NCBI GenBank assembly: GCA_030141605.1
Contig: JAQGDQ010001001.1
Coordinates: forward strand, 1-64,000
Length of the DNA stretch: 64,000 nt
Direction: 5' to 3'
DNA from: Tubiluchus corallicola
Taxonomy: Eukaryota > Priapulida > Priapulimorpha > Priapulimorphida > Tubiluchidae
The notes beneath the pieces were generated by a model. That model made no database searches, had not been told where the DNA came from, and saw nothing but the letters and a program-made list of their open reading frames with translations. This document shows positions 10,461 to 30,537 of this stretch, piece by piece; the first letter of the stretch is position 1, and the number at the start of each line of letters is the position of its first letter. The position numbers and the translations under genes were made by a program.

Positions 10461-13400
10461 ATGATGGATTTTCTCCACCTCGGCGGTCTTCATCTTATTG
10501 AGACCTTGCAGACGGCATTTAAGGGCAATGAGCACCACATGTTCATTTGGTCAAAAATAGGGGATCCAGCCAACGCTTTTGTGCTGTACTTTCCCATTCT
10601 ATTCTGCATCAGTGCCAAATGGGGAATTAAACTGATGTGGATCACGGCTATAGCGGAATGGCTCAACCTGTGTCTTAAATGGTAAGTCATTTTAAACATT
10701 TTATTTTTATATTTACAGATACTATTGTTCTTAGTTTAGAAATTTCCCTAAAGTTTTTTAAATGGGTGAATACAAATTGCATAAGTTAAATGAATACTGC
10801 AGTGTAAGCAAAAAAGAATTGAAACATTCAAATTTACCTTTTTTCAAATGAAATGCAAGTAAAAAACGACAAGTAAAATATTCACATTGTCACCAAATGT
10901 ACAATAGTCTGCCGCCTGGTGGATTTGTTATACTTATGTATAATTTGTGGATTGTCTTTTCTTTATTGTTCAAAAACTTGTTTTATGTAACATAATATCA
11001 TGTAATTGTTTAACCAGGGTGTTGTATGGAGAGAGACCTTACTGGTACGCAATGGAAGCTAGTCACGTTGCACCTAATATGACTCCAGTTATAGAGCAGT
11101 TCCATATCACGTGTGAAACAGGACCAGGTAAGTTTTACCTATAACTCTTATTTAATTAGGCACTAACATGTCGCGGCTTTTTGAATATGAAATTAATAAA
11201 AAAACTCTATAAACACTTTCGGGGGAAGAAAAGATGGGACCTGCTTCTAAAGTCTTTTATATGCAATGGTGTAAACTGCAAACGTTTAAACTGATTACGC
11301 CAAATTGATAATTGGTTTTTACATTAGCAAAACAGACAATGCATATTTGTATCTTGACGCATTAGACTACAAGTTATTTCAGAGACCACTGGAATATCTT
11401 TACTTCTACATACCAGCACAGTGATTTTGCACAAAGCTTTCTTGGTCATTTAATACAGTTTAGAAACCTTTGGAAATGTTACCAAGCAAGTTGTACTATT
11501 CTAAATTTCTGTTTTTTGTAGTTAGGCCTACTTAGCTAGTAGTGTAAGTATTTACTTCTTGACGCAATTTGAGAAATTTGATTGAGAAAAACAAAATTTA
11601 AGAACGCAATTTGTTGCAAAAACGCGTGTGGCCAGGCAGTACAGTCAATTCTATAAAATCAGCTGTGAGAAAATACGTGGTAATGTGTGTCGTAACGTAC
11701 TCATAACTGAAAAGATCAACCCATAACAAAGAAACATTTTTCTATAAAGGCCACGAGCTGTTTAAGCTTTGTCAACTAAACGTAGAGCTACTGCGTGTAA
11801 CAAAAAAAGATAGCAACAGCACTATCACCTAAAATGAACTTGCTGACTCACAGTATCTGCTTATCAGAAAGTAAATACTGTTTACAAACGCTAACATGAT
11901 GATATCTAGCTGTTACCTATGCCATGTGTATCTAAGTCTGGATGTCTTTGTCCTTGCTTATTAATCAGTACTGGAACAAGCCACAAAACTTGCAAGATAG
12001 TGTTTTTAAAGCAATTACGCAATATGCAAAGTAGATAAACTACAAGCAGCGAATTTAGAAAGTTTCAGATCAGATGATAATAACGTCAATATAAACTGTT
12101 ACAAAACTTTCACAAAAACAAAATTCAGTGTAATAGTGACTATTGATTATTATATAGCTGAATGCAAACTATTGTTCTGTTTCAGGTAGTCCTTCAGGCC
12201 ATGCAATGGTAACCGGGCCAGTATGGTTTATTCTTGTATCAGCTGTTCTGTATAAACTGAAACAATACTTCTGGCAAGATAAGTAAGTATGAATGAAATT
12301 CAACATGATTTGTTAAACGCGTTGAAGTTTTATAATGTGCAGACAAATCATAAAAACTAAGCAAAAATCAATGTGGTATATTGACTTGATTTAATCCTTT
12401 GCATTACGCCCAAAAAATAGTAAAAGTTTATGAAAAGCAACAAATTTCTTAAAAAAATCTTTCCTAGTTGATTAGAGAAAATTTGAAAAATGCACAATAT
12501 CCTAATTGTGTGACATTATTTTTGGAAATGGCCAAATCATGTAACTTAATTTATTTTTGCCATTACAGAGACAAGCACCCAAAATCCTTACTTATCTTCA
12601 TATGGTCAGCATTTTCAATTCTACTAATCTTGGTTTGCGTGTCAAGACTTCACATAGCTGCACATTTCCCTCATCAAGTATTAGCTGGCACAATTTGTGG
12701 TAAGTAAAGACTGTATTTACATCACATTTGTACAACAGTTATGTCAGCAAACTGCTAAAAGTAGCCAAACAATAACAACGTTGAAATAAAATGAAAAATA
12801 AACATGTATCTAATGTTGCAAAATGTTATTTATGAAATATTTTTAAGAAATCCTCATATTTATCAAAACTAAGAAAAAAACTCAAAACATAATGTACCCC
12901 GCAATGATCATAAACAACGTACATGTTACAGGTAATGCACAAAATTTACACAGTTAATAAAATTCTTTGGCATTTCATACAACACCTATGCATTTCAAGA
13001 AAAGTGTCAAATGTTTTTGCTGCATCACCTTCACACTTTACCCCGGGGTTTTTGAATAATAGCTAGGATCTGTATATAACGTGCAAAGTGGCTTTGGCAA
13101 AGCATAAAATCATACTGTATTCATGTTCAACCTGACAATTCCTAGAATATTTACCTAGGAGGCATTATATAAAGTCTTACAAAACGACTTAGTCAATGTA
13201 TTAAATTAAGGAAGCAACTCAAGTAAACTGGAAAGTTAATTGTTTATTGACAATGAATGCATTTCAGCACTTCTGACATACTGCTCAATCAGGTAGACCA
13301 TCCTAGGTATTTAGGAAGCTTGCTCTCCAACAAATGCACTTTTTGAAAAAGATATGGAGAGTCGAATTGGAGTGCTCATGTGACTTTTGGGAAACTTGCA

Positions 13401-14411
13401 AAACAAGTATTTAATAGCAAAGTTCTAAACACAAAATGAAACTCATGATCTATCAAGCTATCTTTATCTTACTTTGCTCTATGCCTGCCAAATTTGGACC
13501 CTCTGTATTGTTTTAATATCAAAAAATTTGAACGTATGCACTATCCATAAAGTAACTGGCATTTTATAAAATGCACAGGGAAATAATATAAGAAAAGTTG
13601 ACCAATTATTTTATTATTACATTACTTAAAATTACATGGTATTCTATAAATGCCTAGGAAAAGCACACTGTTTATCAAAAATGTAAGAATTAAATGCTTT
13701 ACCTAAACATACTTTTGCATTATATGTAATGCCTAGAAAAGTGCAGAGGAAATTATTTTAGACACTTTACATGGTTTATTTTGGCACTATACACAATGAT
13801 ATATATATATATATTCCACATAATACCTGATTTTACTTTGTTTGTAACATATAAATTATATAAAAATCCATTCTTTCATTTCAGGTTTGATTCTGGCTGC
13901 CGGATTCTCAAAATTATCACTGTGTGATATCAAACTTCGAACCTATATTCTTCTCACTATACTCCTGCTGATTGGAGGCTATGTCACTTACTTATCACTA
14001 ATCTACATGGGACTTGATCCACACTGGTCAGTCAAAAAGGCTCTCAAATGGTGCATGAAGACAGACTGGGTACATATGAATACAGTGCCGTTCCACACGT
14101 TAGCCAGACTTAGTGGAGCTTTTCTGGGACTAGGTCTTGGTCTCCGTGCAACAAGATATCTCAGCCCTATCCGCACCAAACATCCCATCGAAGTTAAACT
14201 ACTGTCAGCAATTCTCTCAGTTATGCTGTACAACTATGTGGAAGCAATCAAACTGCCTCTCGATCCTCTGGAACTCTTTTATGTCTTAGCATTTGTGAAA
14301 AATGTGGCACTGCCTTTTGTTGTTGTAGCAATCATTCCTAGCATATCCTGTTCTCTTATTAAAAAATTTCACCATATGCCATATATAAAGTTAAAAATGA
14401 AGAAAGCGTAG
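10461..14411 (+). CDS. G6PC: Glucose-6-phosphatase catalytic subunit
   Basis: This multi-pass ER enzyme hydrolyses glucose-6-phosphate to glucose at the last step of gluconeogenesis and glycogenolysis. Five exons join in phase with GT-AG ends: 10461-10681, 11018-11127, 12186-12282, 12569-12699, 13885-14411. They encode 361 residues; the human enzyme has about 357. The phosphatase signature is intact: K73 and R80 in KWVLYGERP, PSGH with H116, and SRLHIAAHFPHQ with R169 and H175. The protein is strongly hydrophobic throughout. It ends KMKKA, which fits a KXKXX ER-retrieval tail. The start has two adjacent ATGs (10461 and 10464); the first is used here. Intron 4 holds a dead LINE fragment. The assignment to the G6PC family is firm; the paralogue (G6PC1, 2 or 3) was not tested. 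Confidence 0.95.
13230..13580 (+). mobile_element. Decayed LINE reverse-transcriptase fragment
   Basis: Translation in two frames gives YLGSLLSNKCTF, then after a shift DMESRIGVLM, then TLLYACQIWTLC. These match the C-terminal part of the RT domain of non-LTR retrotransposons (YLG...ESRI...LLYACETWTL). Stops and at least one frameshift interrupt it. It lies in G6PC intron 4, in the same orientation as the gene. Confidence 0.75.
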
Positions 14412-15090
14412 AAAAAATACTTCCGTGTTATAAAGTTAATCTAAAAATTAAATTGTGTTCATGAAAGTAAGAATAGGCTGCGAATGTATACGATGTGGGT
14501 ACATAGCACAAATGTAATACTATTATAGATGCCTGTTTACCAGAAGTGGAAAAGTAAGTGTCATAGAGATGACTTGGTAAAAAATAGTGTTACTAGCAAA
14601 AACAGTGCTATACCACAATAAGTCACACTAGCTAGTATGTAAGACTAGAAAATACAACTAGTCATACATTTATTTAATATATTGCATAACCACTATTTAA
14701 ACTAACAATAACTAATGATATAAATTTTAAATTTCCACTTAGGCATAAAAACGTGTATATATTATTTAAAATTTATTTTAGTCACTTTAGTAATATTAAT
14801 CATTTTTGACTGATTATTCTTGCACTAAAGCCATGACTAAATAATAAGCATCTTGCTATTTAATTTGTATGGAAAATATTTCATATGCTTCATCATTTTG
14901 TGAATACGGCCTTTTTAGTCTTAGCAACTTTGTATCTATTATATTTAACTGTATTATGTGTATGTGTAACATAAAATATACTCTTTCCACATAATTCTGC
15001 TGTTTGTTTTTTAATTTCAATGTAGAGAAGCAAATACTTCTGACAAAAAAAACTACCAAAGAACTCAAAAAACTATCAGAAATTTATAAA

Positions 15091-15096
15091 AATAAA
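15091..15096 (+). terminator. Candidate polyadenylation signal of G6PC
   Basis: AATAAA about 680 bases after the G6PC stop, the clearest canonical hexamer I saw before the convergent RPLP0 3' end. It implies a long 3' UTR. Confidence 0.35.
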
Positions 15097-15747
15097 GTTT
15101 GAATGGCTCTGGCAATCAATTAATCTGAAATATCCATGGTGGCAAAATTGAAATACAGATCGAGATTGCTAGTCGAGTATACTACGCTATCATAAATGTA
15201 CCTATGCAAGCGCATCTGTGAATGTGATACGGATTACTATCCTGGTGAACAATGCAATTTCTTTTATTAAACGAGACCAACAATGCAGTTGCTAATTGAT
15301 TCATAACATTGCATGCAAATAATTTTTGTCAATTTTGTTGGCGGAAGTACCACTGTTACTAAGATGTTGATATCAAGTATATAAGCCAAGTTCTTTCATT
15401 TTACATCAAAGTAATGTGCATTGGTTGGTTGGTATCAATTACCCACTTTCTTCAGCAGCTAGGTTTCATTTATTCCTGGTAAATTTGGAGAAATGATGGA
15501 CAAGTGAAAATGGAATTTTCTACTTTTCAATCATTAAGTACCTACATTTTTAAAATAAAAACAAACCTTCAAAACCAAAATATGCGTGCCGGTTAAGGTC
15601 ACTGTATAAGTGGTACAAGTATGAATTTATTGGCAAGAAATGAAAAAATAATTTTTTGCTTTAATTAAATGGCATTAATTAAGTATAAAGTCCTTTGACA
15701 AGCAAAGACAGAAAAAGATTAACAAATCTATTTCCTTTCATTATGAA

Positions 15748-15753
15748 TTTATT
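15748..15753 (-). terminator. Polyadenylation signal of RPLP0
   Basis: TTTATT on the plus strand is AATAAA on the gene strand, about 75 bases past the RPLP0 stop. G6PC and RPLP0 are convergent, and their 3' ends lie under 700 bases apart. Confidence 0.65.
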
Positions 15754-15826
15754 TTCAATGATTAACGCCAAGTGTCCAATGACGGCAGTTAAATCATGTT
15801 AATCCAACAAATGTTTCCATACGGTT

Positions 15827-24686
<8,860 letters not shown>

Positions 24687-25603
24687 CACGGCAGTGTAAG
24701 GATGTCCAACTAAGGTTTAAAGACTGGAAAAAATTTGAAAACATAAATGTCAATATTATTTACCCATCTAAATTAACAAAACTACATATAACGCACACTA
24801 CTGTAGCTATAGATAAGTACTACATATAACTATATATAAAAACCGCTTGCAACAAAATATCTATGGTACTATAGATTTCGCTTTTTTTCCGTTTAAAGTG
24901 ATTTTACAATTGCTATTTGTACTTCAACATGACTAAAATAATTGCATTCACTGCTGCTCAGTCTCATTCGCAACATTTAATTACAGACTAACACTCTGGG
25001 AAAATCTTGTGGTGTATAGGTCGACCGCTGGCAGAACATTTGAGATTAAAAAACTGCTTCCAGCAAAATTGCTTCAACCTTTTTCTTAAAAGTATACAGG
25101 ATTCTGTCACAGAAGATTGCTCTTAGTGCAGCCATTGTTTCATAGACAGTGCAGGCACTGACTCACAGCACAGACAATAAAACAAAACTAGTGAAAAATC
25201 TGCAGCTCAATATATATATAAAGTACTTTCGCTACATCTGAAGCCAATTAATTAGGTGTATATACAAGATAAAAAATGAAAGCAAGGCAGTTATGCTACC
25301 CCTGAACATGGGGCATGGGACACATGAAGATGCATTTTTATGCAGCTACAGGATACATGTGTGCCTCAAGGTGTGCTTGCAATTTGCAAAGCTTGCTAAA
25401 TTCGTACACTATTAAAATGCATATAATGCAGGGTTAACATGTAACGATGGTAATGGGTTAATTACTGCATTCAGATCATCTGCATTTACGCTTTTGGAGA
25501 TACAACATTCTTTAGAAATTGTTGGTGACATACTTTTATGGCAGCATGAAACACACAAGGCAGTCTACTCGAAATAAAATGAAACATTTTAACATTTTAA
25601 GGC

Positions 25604-25662
25604 ATGGGAGAGAGAGGGAAGAGAGGGCGAGAGAGTGACAGAGTAAAAGGGAGAGTAGAAAG

Positions 25663-25699
<37 letters not shown>

Positions 25700-25765
25700 A
25701 AAGAAAAAAGTCACAGAAAGGGTAAGGTGAGAGAAAGATAGGAAGATAAAGAAAGAGATAGGATG
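25604..25765. repeat. GA-rich purine tract with GA microsatellite
   Basis: About 160 bases of nearly pure purine on the plus strand, with uninterrupted GA at 25667-25695. It lies upstream of the RPLP0 coding start, probably in its first intron. Confidence 0.85.
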
Positions 25766-26394
25766 AAAACGCTTCTGCAAAGTCTTCTGGATGACCTTTC
25801 TGAGTGTTAAACTTTCAAAAACTTTCATAAAAAAAGGTTGGCTTCCTAAAGCATAGCTATCTTGAAGCCCTCAATCTCTCCTTAAAAAGGTTTAAAGACA
25901 GAATGGCAACTAACACACCAAGAATGCTTGACATCACACAGCTCACACTTTGCACGTTGTCTATAAAAATTGCTAGCACAATTTTAATTAATTTTCACAA
26001 TTTTTTGCACAGATCACAAACATTATTTTACGTACGGTCACATAACTTGTAAGACTTAGTGACTAAAGGTGCTATTTCAAATTCCGTAACATTTACTAAT
26101 GTATTAGTTAGACACACTACGCAGAACTTTTTGCTTTCTGTTTCAAACCGACATTTTATATTATGGGCCTACTTTTACAGTGTAATACGCTTAGGTTACA
26201 CCACCACGGCGCAAGAATGGTGCAAGGCCCAATAAAGCGAAAAGATCAACAAAAATAGGCAACCGGTATACTTATAAAACGATTACAAATCTTAACCACA
26301 CATACATTATTAAGTTTTGATTAATAATCAACAACAACTTTTACTATAACGTATACGATAAGGTATTAAAATGTTAAGAAATCACACAACATAC

Positions 26395-26433
26395 CAATTT
26401 TCTCTCTTTCGAGCCAAAGCTACAACGTGAAAG
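26395..26433 (-). promoter_or_regulatory. Likely RPLP0 5' exon with TOP-like start
   Basis: On the gene strand a pyrimidine run (CTTTC) at about 26433 begins a short GC-balanced segment ending AAATTG before a gtatgt donor at 26394. Ribosomal protein mRNAs start with a 5' terminal oligopyrimidine tract, and a short noncoding first exon fits. The matching acceptor before the ATG would be ttttttccag ending at 24724, or ttag ending at 24710. No transcript was seen, so this is inference. Confidence 0.45.
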
Positions 26434-29400
26434 GTTAATCAAATAGATGGCACCAGTCATGCTACGCGAAATGCGCGCGCAACATGTACTGTTAGTGTTC
26501 CGGATGAAAGTTGCTGAAAACATAGGAAGTAAAAATTTTAATTCTTTTTTAACAAAATTTAATAATTAACTTCGCTTCAAATTAATAAATGGGTATTGAG
26601 AGTAACTGACACGATCGCGTAATTGTAGTACCTTACAGGAATCAAGCGCCAAGTTTCCCGACGCATTGGCAAGAAGATGAAGCACCAAGTTTTAAGTTTA
26701 AGGTTGATGACGACTGTCTTCCATTGTCTTTCATACAGTCTAAGTAAGGAATACCATTTGCTCGTTAGAGGACAAACGTGAGAGGCGTCCTATGAGCGTT
26801 TTTTTACTTGGCTGGTCCCCATCTACATAATAAATTTTAACCTGCATACCGCGCCACATTAATCTATGTCCGCAACGCATAATAGACCAGGTACCAAGAG
26901 GGTAGAACTTAGCTGGAAAGGTAAACGATCGCTCGACATGTTTAGACAGAGGTACTGGAAACAACTGAAGATATCTAAATATATATATACATAGATAGGT
27001 AGATATGTTTGTATTGTTTTTGGAAGCTTTTTTCGAAGACTTGAAGCAAAACCAGACCCAATCTTAAGCTGTAGTGTTGGCCAAAGCAACCTATTCTTTA
27101 AAATATTGATAGGAAACTTACTATTTTTTCGAAAGATTTACCTGAAAGAATTATTACTACACAAACGCAATTTCGTGTTCACGCCACTAGTTCCTCGCTG
27201 TTACGTGCATTTTGCTATTTGCTAGATAAACGGGCACTAGCACCTGCATTTCGAAAATGCTTTGCACAAAAAACAGGTGCTGTACATCTCAGTCCAGACG
27301 TGTTCGTTTTGTGACGAACTGCACGTGTTCTTCAGTTGACGCGTGAACACAGCAGTATATTGAATTTTTATCTTAAAACTTGCCTAGTTTTAGTACAACA
27401 CACAGAATTTCTTACAGTAGTACAGTACATACATCAATTTTTGTTTTTGCAAACACGTGCAACACACTTGTGGAATATTTTTGGAGTTGAAAGTAATGTT
27501 CATCTGTGATGTGATCAGTAGTTAGGCTCACCCGCCGTTAATTAAGATTTTGATCTATTATTTAGTTATCAGAATTGCTTTTGCGGTATCAATTGTATTG
27601 AAATGTATACTCTTTATCGGGATAGAAAAAGGGCAGTATATGAAAAATCATCCTGTCTTCCTTTAATGTTGTTTCATGATTTCGTTTCAACCAGTAAAAG
27701 CTGGATTCGAATACACATATATTTTTATATATTCTTTGATTCAAAGGCAAAACAAACATGATAGAAGTGTTTGTAATTGTCCACAAAGAACCATGACAAT
27801 ATTATTATTATAAAAAAAATCGTATCAAACAGAAATGTAGACTGCGCATTACTTGCGCCATCAGATCAAACATATGCTTTACAGAGCAACATATGGCCAT
27901 AATATGGATATATGGTGCACAACCAATTCCCTAAGAGAGGTTGTGTCTTCCTTAGGCTCTGGATGGTTTATGAATGATGGATCACTAGTGGTCTAACACT
28001 ATACCAGAAATTTCTTATAATCTATTCACTAAAAGCAAAATGGTAACAACAAGAAAATGAAGACACCAAATTAGATTAATCATGGAGTGTACATGATGAT
28101 GACGACGATGAGAAAGAGGATGACAAAGATGATATTGAAAATAATGAAAATGAAGAAGACAAATACTAACAAGCTGAGATGTAAATCCAGCCTAAAATAA
28201 GAGTTTCCTATATTTCAGGAGTGAGGTTCAGGGCCTCCTGGTAGAGACCCACCACCATAACTTTCTGGAAATATTTACTTTAGCCTGCTGACAAATTAAG
28301 ACCAATTCCAAATAGTAACTTTGTGGACTAATCTAGCTTAATATAAGACTGCCCCAAAGTTGGTTGTTTCTAGTAACTGTGCGAGCTCGTTTAGCATAAG
28401 ATGGGGATTCCGTTTCCCCCTTCTGCTGGGGACCCGCCACCAATGAAATCGTTTGGCTCTCAAACCATTTGGACCAGCTTTTTCCAACTGCAGCTTATTA
28501 AAGCCCTTAACATTTAAAGGTGATGTAGCTCATTTTTAGGCGATGCCAAATGCCCCTCACCTATAAGCTGCCAGAAGCCTTAGAGGGAGACTCTGACTAC
28601 TTTTAAAATGGGTAACCTTTCCAGCTAGACTACCCTCTGGGCTCCCAGACTAAAATATCAGCAATGGAGATTTAAAATCTGTGATAATCCACATTTTTTC
28701 AATTTAAATTAATTTATTATGCAAAATAAATGTATATACATTTATATCAAAAAGCATGTAAAAGCAAATTTGTGATTCATCCAAAGTTAAGATTAAAAAA
28801 TTTTGCAAAGTGCTGGAGACTTATGAAGCAGGCTGATATTAGGCCACCAGAATTAATAGTAAAAATTGTTTATTAATAACATTAACTGATAACAAAAAAA
28901 GGAAAAACTTAATTGTTTTCATTTTATTGCTTGCTATTTTGTTCTTAGCTGTCTGAGAAATCTGCAAAAAAATCTGTGTGTAATCAGTAGTAGTAAATCT
29001 GTGCCATTCTTAAATAATTATCCATTTACAATCTGCAAAAGTCTGCTGACCTCCACAAAAAAATCTCGGGATTTTGACTCCACTCACTTTTGATAGACTA
29101 CTGCACATAATTTCAACATGGCAAAATGCACATCGCAAAATTCAACTTTTTTTCTAAACATATTTTTATTTAGTTATAACCTTTGGTATACAGTTATACC
29201 TAAACTGATTAAAAATACCTTACGCTGTATTGCAAAAGAAATAGAATAACAAAATATGGTGCATGGCTATAAGTCTTAGTAATGTTTAAATAAATATTGA
29301 TGTTAAATTAGTAATTCAACTTTTTTTAGACAATAAACCAATAAGAACGCAAATTCTAATCAAAATTTACAACTCTAGTTGGCCGCGATCTGCTTCTTCA

Positions 29401-30537
29401 GGACTGCACCATTCAAAATAGGTCTTATGAGACCTATGACTTTTCTGCTACTGTATGAGCACAGACATAACTCAATGATCACAAATTAGGTACCGTTCTA
29501 TTCAGTAAAATCTCTGCTCTCCCATCATTATGTTTGTTTAAACATTTGTAAGTGATTTAATTGGATAACATTAAAAAACGACGTTTCTAGGACTCCAACT
29601 AGGCCTACTGTGTAGCTTAGTCTGGTGTACACTTGTGTGATTGTACACACTATTTGCTTGCTACAGCCCAAGAGAACCTTCTAGTGTACAGATTTCCAGG
29701 AAAAGCCAACTGATCAACCCAGGAGAAATTTAGGTCATTTCGTCTTTTAACTGGAGTTTCTTAAAAATAGAGTAGACTTGAGGCCAAAGTGTATCAGAGT
29801 GTTGTGTCTGGATAATTAAAATTTTCTGCATTAGCCATTTTCACACAAGATGCTGTATGTTATCGTGGTACAAGGTCTGCAGTTACTAAAAGGTTTTTTC
29901 AGTTTTTTGTCAAAATTCGATTTTTAATTTGCTTAACAAAAGCAAATGCATTTCATATATAATTTTCCATGGAAGGTCATTGTGTGAGGAGTAGGTATCT
30001 ACAAAAATTATCAGACAGAATGTAATCTCTGCTTAGTGAGAGCAGTTTTTCATGAACCCGTGCAAAATGCAGCAAACGCTTATGATCGTGAAGGAGTTAA
30101 ACTGATTTATGAAGACTACTTTGCATTTTTCTTACCGAACCTGAATCGGATTCGAGCAGTTAACCGTCTCGGATTCGAATCAAAGCTCTTATTCGGATTT
30201 GGAATCAGATATTCCAGTATAGCGAAGCTTCATCCCATTCCTAGGCAATGGTTAATACTGACATAAGCAACATTAGTATTAGTTAATGAATGTCTTTCAT
30301 GTAGTTTGGTTCCTTGTTCAAAACAAGAATAGCTTTGCAGTTTTTTTAATGAGTTGACACCTTTGCATTGCTTTATAGTAGGCTAGCTAGCAGGAGATAA
30401 TTTGTAAGAGTTTGCATATTTATTTGTATCAAGCATAATCTATCGACCTTAATTATTCAAAGAGTTTAAAAGGACTCATTGTTTATTTGTACAAATGTAA
30501 ATATTCTGTTAATTAAATTGGTCAGGTTTCATGTGAT
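26434..30537. other. Intergenic stretch between RPLP0 and ZNF706
   Basis: The two genes point away from each other. I see no recognisable coding exon. One acidic frame at 28089-28169 is described in the findings. Loosely repeated text (gagacccaccacc / gggacccgccacc) occurs at 28240 and 28430. A noncoding 5' exon of ZNF706 may lie here, since an acceptor (ttggtcag, ending 30525) precedes its ATG. Confidence 0.45.
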
